From NCBI RefSeq assembly GCF_031851795.1, contig NZ_CP134696.1, positions 7,254,001 to 7,318,000 of the forward strand: a DNA stretch of 64,000 bases, in the 5' to 3' direction. Source of the DNA: Pontibacter sp. G13. Lineage in GTDB: Bacteria > Bacteroidota > Bacteroidia > J057. Below are positions 1 to 8,579 of this stretch, one piece after another. The notes under the pieces are model-generated. The model was not told the DNA's origin, did no database searches, and worked only from the letters and a program-made list of their open reading frames with translations. How positions within the stretch are numbered: the stretch's first letter is position 1; each line of letters begins with the position of its first letter. The translations under genes were made by a program, and so were the position numbers.

Positions 1-1070
1 GGCCAATCCTTCAGATTTTTCAGAATGACACAAGGGGTTCTTCTTGTTATCCACCCCATCGCTTCATTCCAAGCAGGCATGTGCCGCGGCCTGTGTGTTG
101 GGCTTGGGATGCTGCCCTTTCGGGCTTCTTTTTCTTCAAGGTGCCCACGAGGGACAGGTGCCCACGAGGGGCACCTCTACAAAAAGGGATAGGAAGCAAG
201 CGCTGTAGGCGCGACATATCACAGTCAAGGGTTTTCAACCCTTGACCTGCTGTGGGTGCTTCTTCCTGCATACCATAATTTCTATCCCATCGCATCATTC
301 CATAAAGGTATAAGCCGGGGCCTGTGTGTCGGGGCCTTATGTGGAATCTCCCTGCGCTTGAAACTTTCCCGCCCCCACTTCTATGCCTCATCCCGCAAAA
401 TTTCGCAGCGGTGGGATCTGTGGGTGGGGAAATTTATGCGGGATCTCACGCCTCGTGTATGCTAGGGCTTGTATGTTGCCGAGCGAGGAACTGCTTGCCA
501 AGCCCGCTCCACAAGCCCCTTGGAGATCTCTCTTGGGATACCTGAAAAGCTGAACGGGGACCGGATTATCCACTGGCCAGTGCGCTTGCCGAAATCTCCT
601 CGACAAACTTGGTTCAGCCCTGCGTGCGCCCAATCGCGAATCCTATTGCAGGGACGTGTGATCCCTGATAAATCTTCCTCACCCGCCATGTCATCCTGAA
701 CGGTCATAGCCAAGGCCGCGAGCGATGGTGGCCGATTCAGGATCTTGCGGCAACCTTGACATTCATTCATGGCTAGATTCTGAATAAATCTCTTACCCGG
801 AGGCCAATCCTTCAGATTTTTCAGAATGACACAAGGGGTTCTTCTTGTTATCCACCCCATCGCTTCATTCCAAGCAGGCATGTGCCGCGGCCTGTGTGTG
901 GGCTTGGGATGTTGCCCTTTCGGGCTTCTTTTTCTTCAAGGTGCCCACGAGGGACAGGTGCCCACGAGGGGCACCTCTACGAAAAAGGGATGGAAAGAAA
1001 GCGCTGTAGGCGCGACATATCACAAGCAAGGGTTTTCAACCCTTGACCAACCCTTGTTTGGCATCTAGGC
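1..1070. repeat. Mosaic dispersed-repeat block, left flank of the CRISPR locus
   Basis: No convincing gene. The block is built from modules that recur at 15488-18000. Bases 1-31 are the end of the terminal-inverted-repeat element complete at 689-831. Bases 32-245 recur at 832-1045 and about 17796-17996 and include a segment GCGCTGTAGGCGCGACATAT, followed by a palindrome of two arms (CAAGGGTT / AACCCTTG) around TTC at 225-245 and 1027-1045. Bases 250-640 are a second module, recognisable by ATCCCGCAAAATTTCGCAGC near 390, which occurs four more times on the right flank. Short open frames here are repeated with the DNA and show no protein features, so they are treated as chance. The origin of the block lies outside the window. 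Confidence 0.85.
689..831. repeat. 143-bp element with 11-bp terminal inverted repeats, copy 1
   Basis: The element begins TGTCATCCTGA and ends TCAGAATGACA, which are inverted repeats of each other with one mismatch. A second full copy of identical length lies at 17653-17795 and the right end of a third at 1-31. It is non-coding and too small to encode a transposase. A miniature inverted-repeat element or REP-like sequence moved in trans is the likely identity, inferred from size and ends. Confidence 0.7.
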
Positions 1071-1174
1071 TCCTCCCATTTTTTTAAAAAAACAGTGACA
1101 ATAGCTGGCACATATTGAGTGGTTATTGCAGATGCATTCGTCGACTGATCGGATAGTCGCGAGAAATCAATCGT

Positions 1175-1696
1175 ATGATGGCACTAACGAAAAATTGGAT
1201 ATTCCTGCTCTTGATTTGGGGAATTCCACTGGCAGGCGTTCACGGTCAGGATTTAAACCAGATGCAAATTCTTTTGGATGGAGATCTGGATGGAAATGGC
1301 CAATTAGAACAAATTGAACGCACTATGACCTTCATCGCCACGGATGGATTCGAGACCATTGTCCAGAATGAAGATGGGCAATATCATTTCAAAGCGGAGC
1401 GTGCTTGGGTCGGCCATTTATTTGTCTTGTATGCTCGGATGTTTCAGCTCTACGTACAGGAATACGATCTGAAAAGGGGAACCTACGATTACCTTCAAGC
1501 TCGGTTGGTTCTGGAGGCAATGTTGCTCGGGCGACTGGATGGTACGCTAGCGGATTGTCAACGGCTTTATAGAAATCTTTCAGGACTGACCTCCCTGTCC
1601 GCATTGATGGTATTTGAGGGGCTAGTCGAGTCTGATGGCGTTTTAGCTCGGCAACTGATTTTGGAGCACAGGAACCTGTATCAGAAATTCTATTAA
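1175..1696 (+). CDS. Small secreted protein with one EF-hand-type calcium loop
   Basis: A 173-residue protein with a clear signal peptide: a hydrophobic stretch from about residue 8 to 22, with a cleavage-like end at HGQ. Directly after it, residues 37-48 read DLDGNGQLEQIE, which has Asp at loop positions 1 and 3, Asn at 5, Gly at 6 and Glu at 12, the pattern of an EF-hand calcium-binding loop. The remainder (residues 55-173) looks helical and I do not recognise it. Two adjacent ATG codons (1175, 1178) are possible starts. It is followed after 8 nt by another secreted protein on the same strand, so the two are probably co-transcribed. It lies between the left repeat block and the CRISPR operon. 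Function is unknown; calcium binding is inferred from the one motif. Confidence 0.6.
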   Translation: MMALTKNWIFLLLIWGIPLAGVHGQDLNQMQILLDGDLDGNGQLEQIERTMTFIATDGFETIVQNEDGQYHFKAERAWVGHLFVLYARMFQLYVQEYDLKRGTYDYLQARLVLEAMLLGRLDGTLADCQRLYRNLSGLTSLSALMVFEGLVESDGVLARQLILEHRNLYQKFY

Positions 1697-1704
1697 TCGG
1701 AAAA

Positions 1705-2097
1705 ATGAATCATAGAGAATGTTTTGCCCAAAAATCGAAATATATGATATGTTTCATGTTTTCTCTCTTTGGGTTTGTTCAGTGGGTCGAAGCCCAATCT
1801 GTGAATTGCGCGGAACTCATCCATTCTGTGGAGCAGGAAGGGCACCGGAGAGAATTCATCGGCCCCGTGTCATTGGTGAATTCTCATTGGCTATATTCTG
1901 TTGCACTCTATGAACTGGATGGCAGCTATGCTGTGATTGCGGTCATTAAACAGGGATTCATCGGGAGGAAATATGTGTTCTGCGACATATCAAAAAGTCG
2001 CTGGACTGCCTTTCGGAGTGGACTCAATGACCTTGGAACCACCTTCGGAGAACGATTTCAACAATATATCATGGAGTGTCGATGTGATTGTTCGTGA
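1705..2097 (+). CDS. Small secreted protein of unknown function
   Basis: A 130-residue protein. Residues 12-31 form a hydrophobic segment ending in VEAQS, a plausible signal peptide, so it is probably periplasmic or secreted. The mature part contains a short beta-rich stretch (YAVIAVIKQ, KYVFCDISKS) and ends in a small Cys cluster, ECRCDCS. It resembles short uncharacterised Bacteroidota proteins with a similar Cys-rich tail, but I cannot name a family with assurance. It starts 8 nt after the upstream EF-hand-motif gene. An ATG at codon 14 is an alternative start that would leave only the hydrophobic part in front. No functional assignment is made. Confidence 0.5.
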   Translation: MNHRECFAQKSKYMICFMFSLFGFVQWVEAQSVNCAELIHSVEQEGHRREFIGPVSLVNSHWLYSVALYELDGSYAVIAVIKQGFIGRKYVFCDISKSRWTAFRSGLNDLGTTFGERFQQYIMECRCDCS

Positions 2098-2523
2098 TAA
2101 AGAGGAAAGAATCTGGGGCAGGAGATCTCTTCGGCCCCGGATTCCAATTGCTCACAAATATAGTTTCAGAAATTGAGGCCATATGTCAAAAATTGATGGA
2201 CTGGGCAGGGGAAATCGGGTAAAAGGGAAGATATGTTCATTGGCATGCCATTTGGATTTGGAGATTATCGCAGAAATGAAAGCGTATACGTCTGTTAAAT
2301 TTTTTCAAGAGGAATATATTTATATTCCCAATGTGTGAAAGTCTCTGAGGAGATGAAGGGTCTCATTGAAGACAGAAAATACGTATAAATACGGGGGTAA
2401 ATATTCTGTCGATATGGGTATATTTGGGTATGTCTAAATCTACGATTTGTCGACATGAATTTGGTATTTGTATATTGATGTTCAACTAAATCTGTAGAGA
2501 TCGATTGCTAACGGACCAACTAG
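2098..2523. other. A/T-rich non-coding region upstream of the cas operon
   Basis: A 426-nt gap with no credible gene. It becomes A/T-rich towards cas6 and must hold the operon promoter. A string matching the Bacteroidota -7 consensus TAnnTTTG is at 2419-2426 (TATATTTG), about 98 nt before the cas6 start, but no good -33 TTG is seen at the right distance. A loose sigma-54-like string (TGGCAT-N5-TTGGA) is at 2241-2256; it fails the invariant GC at -12. Neither site is firm. Confidence 0.4.
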
Positions 2524-3222
2524 ATGATACAAGATGCTTTTCACTTAAAGGTACTGAAGGTGGTATTTGATACTGAAATCGCACCTTGGGAGGTGCCAGC
2601 CTTCCGTGGTGCGGTAGCGAACAAAGCGGGACACGAGCATGTCCTTTTCCACAATCACGATGGGGAAAAATACAGGTATAGTTACCCGCTCATCCAATAC
2701 AAGCGCCTAGGCCGAAAACCCGCGCTGGTATGTCTTGGCGACGGCGTAGAGGAGGTGCACCGGTTCTTCGAGCAGCGGGATTGGGGAATCGAGATCTCAG
2801 GGCGGCGGTTGGAGATGGTAATAGACAGGATGGAGGTGACTACATCCCATCTGGAGGTTCTGGATAAACAAGCGCCTTTTAAGATCAAGGATTGGATTGC
2901 ATTGAGCCAAAAGAACTGGGGAGAATATAACTCACTGGAGCGGGAGGTCGACCGGATCATATATCTGGAAAAGAAGTTAACTGCCAATATTCTGTCTTTT
3001 GCCAAAGGAATTGGATGGCATGTAGACAATGAAATCCAAACACAAATCACTAGTCCTGTCAAAATACATTCCGTCAACCACAAACGAGTTGCCTTTCAGG
3101 GGCATGACTTGGAGTTCAAGGTGAATATCCAGTTGCCATCAGGAATTGGACTTGGGAAAGCTGCGAGTTCCGGTTGTGGACTAATCTTGAAAAATGATTC
3201 ACCTTCAAATTTTGCGGCATGA
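2524..3222 (+). CDS. cas6: Cas6-family CRISPR RNA endoribonuclease
   Basis: A 232-residue protein and first gene of the type III-B operon. The diagnostic feature is the glycine-rich loop near the C-terminus, LPSGIGLGKAASSGCGLI (about residues 204-221), typical of Cas6 RAMP proteins, which cut pre-crRNA inside each repeat and leave an 8-nt 5' handle. The N-terminal half is the expected first RRM-like fold, with His at 37, 39, 43 and 45 as possible catalytic residues; which one acts cannot be told from sequence. Its stop overlaps the cmr1 start in an ATGA arrangement, indicating translational coupling. Repeats of the array at 14872-15486 end in ATTAAGAC, a plausible handle for this enzyme. The family is divergent, so the call rests on the loop and on context. 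Confidence 0.8.
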   Translation: MIQDAFHLKVLKVVFDTEIAPWEVPAFRGAVANKAGHEHVLFHNHDGEKYRYSYPLIQYKRLGRKPALVCLGDGVEEVHRFFEQRDWGIEISGRRLEMVIDRMEVTTSHLEVLDKQAPFKIKDWIALSQKNWGEYNSLEREVDRIIYLEKKLTANILSFAKGIGWHVDNEIQTQITSPVKIHSVNHKRVAFQGHDLEFKVNIQLPSGIGLGKAASSGCGLILKNDSPSNFAA

Positions 3223-4196
3223 GTATATATAAATGTAAGGTGCTGACCCCCATGTTTATGGCTGGGGCAGATCAGACTAAGGCAGAGTTACGATCTGCTT
3301 CATTTAAAGGAGCTTTGCGATTTTGGTGGCGGGCGCTTTATGGAGGGAAGGATGTAAGGGGAATGCGCAAACAGGAGCGCGAACTATTTGGAGGGGTAGG
3401 TGAAAATGGAGAAGCTAGAAGAAGTAAGGTGCTTCTAAGGGTAGTGGGAAAGCCAAATGGAAGTAAGGCTCCAATTTCAACGAAAAAAGACTTTCAGGTA
3501 AACGGACATGAAGTAAGCATATTTAGCTATTTAGGATATGGTTCAATGGGTAGCAATAATGCCTTACAAGAATACATTCCTCAAAGTACTGCTTTTGAAT
3601 TGACGGTAGATTGTCCAGAAGAATTTAAAGAGCAAATAGAAAACAGCTTGGCTGTTATGGCAAGTATAGGGGGAGTAGGTGCTAGATCAAGGAATGGATT
3701 TGGAACTTTTGAAGTTCTAGAAAGTTCCATTCCTAGTGCAGAAGCTGTTTTTCAGCGATTCGCATCAGGGGAGATAAACTCCTACACTTCCCTTTCTGAT
3801 AAGTCTCGACTTTTTAAAACTACCGATAGTTTTGAAAGCCCATTAGAAGCTTTTCGTACAATTGGTTTATTGTACAGAAAGGCAAGACTAGATATCGATG
3901 ACCCTAAAATATATGACAATCGAAAATTTATTGGTGCACCTCTTAATCAGGATAAACTCATAATATCTAAACCTAGGTCGGAAAAGAAAGAATTGAACAG
4001 ACATTCCAAACCATTTTTCATAGGAGTGGAAAAAACAGATAGTGAAACATATAATGGATATTTAGCATATCTGCCTTATAGGTTTCTAGAAAAACATGAT
4101 GAAGCTAAGGATCCAAACTTGCAGCGCAATTATTTTCATGCTATGGAACTTATGAATAGTATTTTTTCACAATCCTCAGCACTAACCGAAGTTTAA
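3219..4196 (+). CDS. cmr1: Type III-B CRISPR RAMP protein Cmr1 (Cas7 group)
   Basis: A 325-residue protein. The N-terminus carries the Cmr1 hallmark SASFKGALRFWWRALYGG (about residues 27-44) after a strand ending in LTPMFMAGAD. A second glycine-rich stretch near residues 148-162 (IGGVGARSRNGFGTFEV) matches the RAMP G-loop. Cmr1 caps the Cmr effector at the end that meets the 3' part of the crRNA/target duplex. It starts inside the cas6 stop and ends one base before cmr2, so it is part of a tightly packed operon. Length is close to that usual for the family. No damage is seen. Confidence 0.93.
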   Translation: MSIYKCKVLTPMFMAGADQTKAELRSASFKGALRFWWRALYGGKDVRGMRKQERELFGGVGENGEARRSKVLLRVVGKPNGSKAPISTKKDFQVNGHEVSIFSYLGYGSMGSNNALQEYIPQSTAFELTVDCPEEFKEQIENSLAVMASIGGVGARSRNGFGTFEVLESSIPSAEAVFQRFASGEINSYTSLSDKSRLFKTTDSFESPLEAFRTIGLLYRKARLDIDDPKIYDNRKFIGAPLNQDKLIISKPRSEKKELNRHSKPFFIGVEKTDSETYNGYLAYLPYRFLEKHDEAKDPNLQRNYFHAMELMNSIFSQSSALTEV

Positions 4197-4197
4197 A

Positions 4198-6021
4198 ATG
4201 AAATACCTATTCCTATTCACCATAGGTCCGGTGCAATCTTTCATTGCTCAGGCCAGAAAGACGAAAGACCTGTTTGCAGGTAGCATGATTCTGTCAGAAT
4301 TGATAGGCGATGCGCTGAAGGAAACGCAAAGCGTTTTTAAGGAAGTGGGAAGTGCCCAATTTATTTTTCCTGCATTCGATGGAACAGATACCAAGGAGGC
4401 TTTGCCCAATCGGTTCTTGGTCGAGGTTGATCTCAGAGAGGAAGTTGACCTGAGGACTTATGGCAATCGAATCGAGCAGTTTGTCAGAACTAGCTGGGCA
4501 AAAATGGGCGATGAAGCCTTGGAAAGAAACGTAAAAGGCAGATTGTCCGATGATTTTCATACTCGGTTCAACGATCAAATGAATGGACATCTTGAGGTGT
4601 ATTGGATATTCCAGCCTATCGGAGATGATGGGTATGCAGAGGCATATAAGGCGGTGGAGCGCAATTTGGGTTCAGTGAAAAACCTGAGGCCTTTCGTTCA
4701 GATTTCCCAAGCAGGATTTCCTGAGAATCATCGGAAATGTTCCGTTTCTGGGACCCGAGATGCTGTATTCTTTCGAGAAAAAGATAAACCTGCTTTTGCA
4801 TACGAAGATGCTGCAAAAATCGAGGAAAAGTCTGGGTATGAATTGAATATCGGAGAGGGCTTGTCAGCACCTGTGTTTACAAAACGATTCTTCAAGGAAA
4901 AAGCGAAATTCCACTCTACGGCAGAAATTGCCGTCGAACCTTGGAAGGAAAAAGTGAAAAAGTGTAAGGAGGGAAGTCGCCTGTTGGAAAGTTTCAGTAT
5001 TCAGACTGGATCTTCTAAGGATGGACAATTGTACTTCATAGATAATTGGTCTGAAGCTTATTTGAAGAAGCATGAACTCAAGAGTCTCGCAATAGCAAAA
5101 GAAAAGACCAAGGAAATCTTAAAATCCCTATATGGTTCTTTCGGGAAGCCAGCTCCTTATTACGCCTTGGTTTCCTTCGATGGAGACAAAATGGGAGAAT
5201 GGCTCAATGGAATATCTAAGGGAGTAAAGGAAGATCAATTGATGTCCTATCACCAGAAGCTTTCTGCACTATTCTCAAAGTTTGCTGGCTATGCGAAAGA
5301 GTATGTAGACCAAGGAAGAGGGAAAACGGTGTATGCAGGCGGAGATGATTTTTTGGGGTTCTTGCACGTAAATACCCTGTTGGAGACGATGGAACACCTG
5401 AGAGTGGAATTCAACTCGATGGTAGCAGATCCAATCAAGTCAGATTATGGCATAGGGGGAAAAGATCGATTGAGCTTTTCAGTCGGAATCATCATTGCCC
5501 ACTATAAAATGCCGTTGAACTCGGTGGTTCAACAAGCCAAGGAGGTCGAAAAAGTCGCCAAGAAGAAGGGAGGACGGGATGCCTTTGCAATTCGTGTTAT
5601 TAAGCATTCAGGTGAGATCAACGAAATGTATGCGAAATGGGAATTTGACCCAGATTCAAAATCCTGCAAGGCGATTGCCCGGATGAATTATATCATCCAT
5701 TCCCTAAAGGAGAAGAGGTTTTCCAATAAATACATATCCTCGATAACCCAGACTTTTCAAGAGGTGTTTGGTCGAGAAGGATATTCCTTTGATAAAAGTA
5801 ACTCGGAATTGGGTGAAGCAAAAAAATGGTTGCCTATGGAACTTGGCAGACTAGTTCGCCGCTCCAAGCAGGTAGGAACATCCGAAAGTCAAATAGAAGA
5901 GATGGTTCATTGCATCCAAGAGACCTTTACACAATCAAAAAAAGTAAATGCTGATTCCTTTTCCATTTTCAACTATATCTATGGACTCCATGCCATGGAT
6001 TTTATTAGCAGATACGTATGA
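4198..6021 (+). CDS. cmr2: Cmr2 (Cas10) cyclase subunit without an HD domain
   Basis: A 607-residue large subunit of the Cmr complex. It opens directly with FTIGPVQSFIAQARKTKDLF, the start of the first palm region; the roughly 200-residue HD nuclease domain that precedes this in long Cmr2 proteins is absent. The second palm domain has the metal-binding string DGDKMG (residues 328-333) and an intact GGDD at 381-384 (bases 5338-5349), so cyclic-oligoadenylate synthesis on target-RNA binding is expected while ssDNA cleavage is not. The region around residue 180, where many homologues have a four-Cys zinc site, has only one Cys (NHRKCSVSGTRDAV). The last 4 nt overlap the start of cmr3. Family knowledge: GGDD makes the second messengers sensed by CARF proteins, several of which are encoded in this locus. 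Confidence 0.95.
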   Translation: MKYLFLFTIGPVQSFIAQARKTKDLFAGSMILSELIGDALKETQSVFKEVGSAQFIFPAFDGTDTKEALPNRFLVEVDLREEVDLRTYGNRIEQFVRTSWAKMGDEALERNVKGRLSDDFHTRFNDQMNGHLEVYWIFQPIGDDGYAEAYKAVERNLGSVKNLRPFVQISQAGFPENHRKCSVSGTRDAVFFREKDKPAFAYEDAAKIEEKSGYELNIGEGLSAPVFTKRFFKEKAKFHSTAEIAVEPWKEKVKKCKEGSRLLESFSIQTGSSKDGQLYFIDNWSEAYLKKHELKSLAIAKEKTKEILKSLYGSFGKPAPYYALVSFDGDKMGEWLNGISKGVKEDQLMSYHQKLSALFSKFAGYAKEYVDQGRGKTVYAGGDDFLGFLHVNTLLETMEHLRVEFNSMVADPIKSDYGIGGKDRLSFSVGIIIAHYKMPLNSVVQQAKEVEKVAKKKGGRDAFAIRVIKHSGEINEMYAKWEFDPDSKSCKAIARMNYIIHSLKEKRFSNKYISSITQTFQEVFGREGYSFDKSNSELGEAKKWLPMELGRLVRRSKQVGTSESQIEEMVHCIQETFTQSKKVNADSFSIFNYIYGLHAMDFISRYV

Positions 6022-7109
6022 AGATATTTATTGAGCCCTTCGATACGCTTTTCTTCAAGGATGGAAAGCCTTTTTCTATGGGAGAGGATAATTGGGCAGA
6101 TGGCCATTTTCCCCCAATGCCCTCTGTCTTCTACGGAGCATTGCGATCTGCCTATTTTTCCCAAAACCCGAATCAATTGCATTTGGCAAATGAAGAGGGA
6201 GATCCGACTCAAGATTTAGTGATATCTAGGATTCATGTTGCCAGAAATGATAAAAGGCGTGTTGTTGGATATATTCCTTGTCCGATGGACGTGGTGAAGG
6301 AAAAGAACAACAATAGCAATCAGGACCAATATCACATACTTGAGGTAGGAAATTCTGACAGCAGTCAAATTTCTAGTTCTCCGATTCCAACTCAATTGAG
6401 GTCTTCGGCTCCCGAACGGGTGGAGTATGACAAATCTTCATGGTTCAATTTAGGAAATTGGAATAAGTATGCTACAGGAGAAATTCGGGAAAGTAGCTTA
6501 AAAAATACGAGTAAATTTTTAATCCATGAACCTAAAATCGGGATTGGGAGAAGCAGGTATACTGGTAGCTCAGAGGAGGGCCAATTGTATCGGGTTGGAA
6601 TGAAAAGAATGTGCAAGAACTATGGATTTGTGGTGGAATTCTCGGGCCTGGATTCTCTTCAATCAAATGGGATTCTCAAGTTGGGTGCCGAAGGGAAAGG
6701 AGCTTCTTATCATGAGATAGACAAACCTTTTGATATCCCCAATACTCCTCGCAAAACTGAACCAAAGAAGGTGAAGATGATCTTTACTACTCCTGCTGTC
6801 TTTAGTCAAGGTTGGCTTCCCAAAGGGGTAGATTTAAAATCTCTTGAGGGTGTATGGAATGGGTTTAAATTGAAAGTAACTCACGTATGTGTGGGGGCTT
6901 TCGTTTCGATTGGCGGATTTAACATGAAGGCTGGAAAAGGGATGAAAGTTGGGCCTAAACCCATGTATAGGGCAATACCTGCTGGTTCTGTTTTCTATGT
7001 CGAACCTGAAGACTTTGATGGCTTCATTGAGGCATTTCACGACCGTTGCATATCAGAATTCGGCCTATCTCGAGAAGGTTTTGGGCATATTTTATTACAG
7101 GTGGTATAA
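6018..7109 (+). CDS. cmr3: Type III-B CRISPR protein Cmr3 (Cas5 group)
   Basis: A 363-residue protein. The N-terminus FIEPFDTLFFKDGKPF followed by FPPMPSVFYGALRSAY is the characteristic Cmr3 opening, and a C-terminal stretch GGFNMKAGKGMKVGPKPMYR contains the RAMP G-loop. Cmr3 binds the crRNA 5' handle next to Cmr2 and anchors the guide. It begins within the cmr2 stop codon region (ATGA overlap). Length and motifs are as expected, and nothing appears broken. The next reading frame on the strand starts 18 nt after its stop. Confidence 0.93.
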   Translation: MKIFIEPFDTLFFKDGKPFSMGEDNWADGHFPPMPSVFYGALRSAYFSQNPNQLHLANEEGDPTQDLVISRIHVARNDKRRVVGYIPCPMDVVKEKNNNSNQDQYHILEVGNSDSSQISSSPIPTQLRSSAPERVEYDKSSWFNLGNWNKYATGEIRESSLKNTSKFLIHEPKIGIGRSRYTGSSEEGQLYRVGMKRMCKNYGFVVEFSGLDSLQSNGILKLGAEGKGASYHEIDKPFDIPNTPRKTEPKKVKMIFTTPAVFSQGWLPKGVDLKSLEGVWNGFKLKVTHVCVGAFVSIGGFNMKAGKGMKVGPKPMYRAIPAGSVFYVEPEDFDGFIEAFHDRCISEFGLSREGFGHILLQVV

Positions 7110-7127
7110 TATTCAAAATCATAAGTC

Positions 7128-7229
7128 ATGAAGGTCATTACAACAGTTGGGACATCAATTTTTTCCAATTATTTTGATAGTAAAAGGTCAATACCTCAAG
7201 AATTTAAAGAGGTATATAACGATACCTAA
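7128..7229 (+). pseudogene. Amputated N-terminus of the CARF nuclease, ended by an in-frame TAA
   Basis: An ATG at 7128, placed 18 nt after cmr3 as expected for the next operon gene, encodes 33 residues beginning MKVITTVGTSIFSNYF. That string is a CARF-domain first strand with the GTS ligand-binding turn. The frame hits TAA at 7227-7229 and then continues open, in the same frame, through KKDADEYSDFEDIDI into the 7293-8579 gene. Changing one base of the stop (for instance to AAA, GAA or CAA) restores a protein of about 484 residues. The stop sits beside a run of A residues (TAAAAAAAGG), so a sequencing or assembly error is possible, although no frameshift is needed on either side. Confidence 0.75.
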
Positions 7230-7292
7230 AAAAAGGACGCGGATGAATATTCAGATTTTGAAGATATCGACATTCCGACGCTGAAGGATGGA

Positions 7293-8579
7293 TTGAAGGA
7301 GGGGTATATCCCATGGATAAAGAAGGAGTTATCTATATCTGCGGAAATACAAACATTAGAAAAGCTTTACAATGAGAAGTTTCTAGACACCGGTTTGGAG
7401 AAAAAAGGGAAAACTTTCAAAGTCTTTCTGCTTGCAACGGATTCGATTCACTCAATTGTTGCCTGTGAGTTGATCAAGGAGTTTTTAGAGGAATCCGAAC
7501 TGCAAAATATCAGCGTTCACTTTAGTCGAGAAGGAACCGTATTGAAAGGGATGAAAATTGATGATGCAGAGGAGTTCCGCCAATCTGGCATCATGAATTT
7601 GTTTGAACAGGTTCATTCAATTTGGAAGGGGGGAGAATCATCAGAAAATATTCATAAAAAAAAGGGGACAATTAAGGAGCTAGTTATCCTAAATATATCT
7701 GGAGGATATAAAGCTATGGCTCCTTTTATGGTCTTGATGGGGCTTCTTTATCAAATTCCAACCGTGTATATGTATGAAGGGGAAGAGGAATTACTAGAGT
7801 TTCCTCAGCTTCCATTCAGGTTTGCATTCGGCATTATGGATGAATTCCAATACTTCGCGAAAAAGGAATCATTTGTTTTGCCAACTGAAAATAGCTCGGA
7901 GGGAAAAGTATTAAGAACTCTTGTAAATGATTACCATTTATTCTCCATAGATAAGGAATCAAGCAAATATTCCATAACTGCCCTAGGGGATCTTTTTTCC
8001 GAATTTATGAGGAGGAACCACCTAGAATCTGACAGGGTTTTGGGGCAATATGTAGAGCTGTTGATGTACAAAGAACTTTCTGAGAATAGACCCTACGAGG
8101 ATCGTAAAATGATTCATAGTCGGGAGATTTCCTGTATGGTGGAAGGAAAGGAAATCGAAAGTGAGCTTGATTTTCTGTTCGACCACGAAAGCGCGGAGGA
8201 TGGCATTATCTTTTATGAGGTAAAATCAGCCAGGTTACTCATCGACTTTGGAGAGAGTGTCAAAACTCAAATACTGAAGCAACTGAAAATCTTGAAACAT
8301 CTAGGAGAAGATGTGAAACAAGCAGTATTGGTAATATATTTCACTGTAGAAAAATATCAAGACACTTCAATCCTAGATGCCTGGATTTTAGAAATTTCCG
8401 AAGCAGTAAGAGAATTTTCCAATCAATCAACTGAGTTTGCTGTGAAATATATGGAATTGAAGTTGAAACCAGCTTCGTTTAAGGATAGCAATCCATATCT
8501 GGCGCTATTCTCAGGGAAAAACCAGCATAGATTTCAACCTAAACCTTGGACGATTCAAACAACAGAACAACATGTATAA
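7293..8579 (+). CDS. CARF / winged-helix / PD-(D/E)XK nuclease, N-terminally truncated (Can2/Card1-like)
   Basis: The intact remainder encodes up to 428 residues from a TTG at 7293. Residues about 45-190 carry the rest of a CARF fold, with a strand and loop LVILNISGGYKAMAPF typical of APE2256-type CARF proteins. A helix-turn-helix-like middle follows (about 205-265). The C-terminal third has a restriction-like nuclease core: ESELDFLF (about 290-297) and IIFYEVKSAR (about 307-316), giving the D...ExK triad. This order matches the cyclic-tetra-adenylate-activated nucleases Can2/Card1. Loss of the first CARF strand by the upstream TAA should abolish ligand binding, so the product may be dead or unregulated. 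It overlaps cmr4 by 8 nt, and its position inside the cmr operon shows it belongs to the system. An internal ATG would be even shorter. Confidence 0.7.
   Translation: MKEGYIPWIKKELSISAEIQTLEKLYNEKFLDTGLEKKGKTFKVFLLATDSIHSIVACELIKEFLEESELQNISVHFSREGTVLKGMKIDDAEEFRQSGIMNLFEQVHSIWKGGESSENIHKKKGTIKELVILNISGGYKAMAPFMVLMGLLYQIPTVYMYEGEEELLEFPQLPFRFAFGIMDEFQYFAKKESFVLPTENSSEGKVLRTLVNDYHLFSIDKESSKYSITALGDLFSEFMRRNHLESDRVLGQYVELLMYKELSENRPYEDRKMIHSREISCMVEGKEIESELDFLFDHESAEDGIIFYEVKSARLLIDFGESVKTQILKQLKILKHLGEDVKQAVLVIYFTVEKYQDTSILDAWILEISEAVREFSNQSTEFAVKYMELKLKPASFKDSNPYLALFSGKNQHRFQPKPWTIQTTEQHV

Noticed and set aside
388-881. Several overlapping open frames of 70-140 residues in the left repeat block, with near copies in the right block
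   Set aside because: They are repeated with the DNA modules, appear on both strands and lack signal peptides, motifs or ribosome-binding sites.
2241-2256. Possible sigma-54 promoter (TGGCAT-N5-TTGGA) upstream of cas6
   Set aside because: The near-invariant GC at -12 is GG here and the site is about 270 nt from the start codon; not good enough to call.
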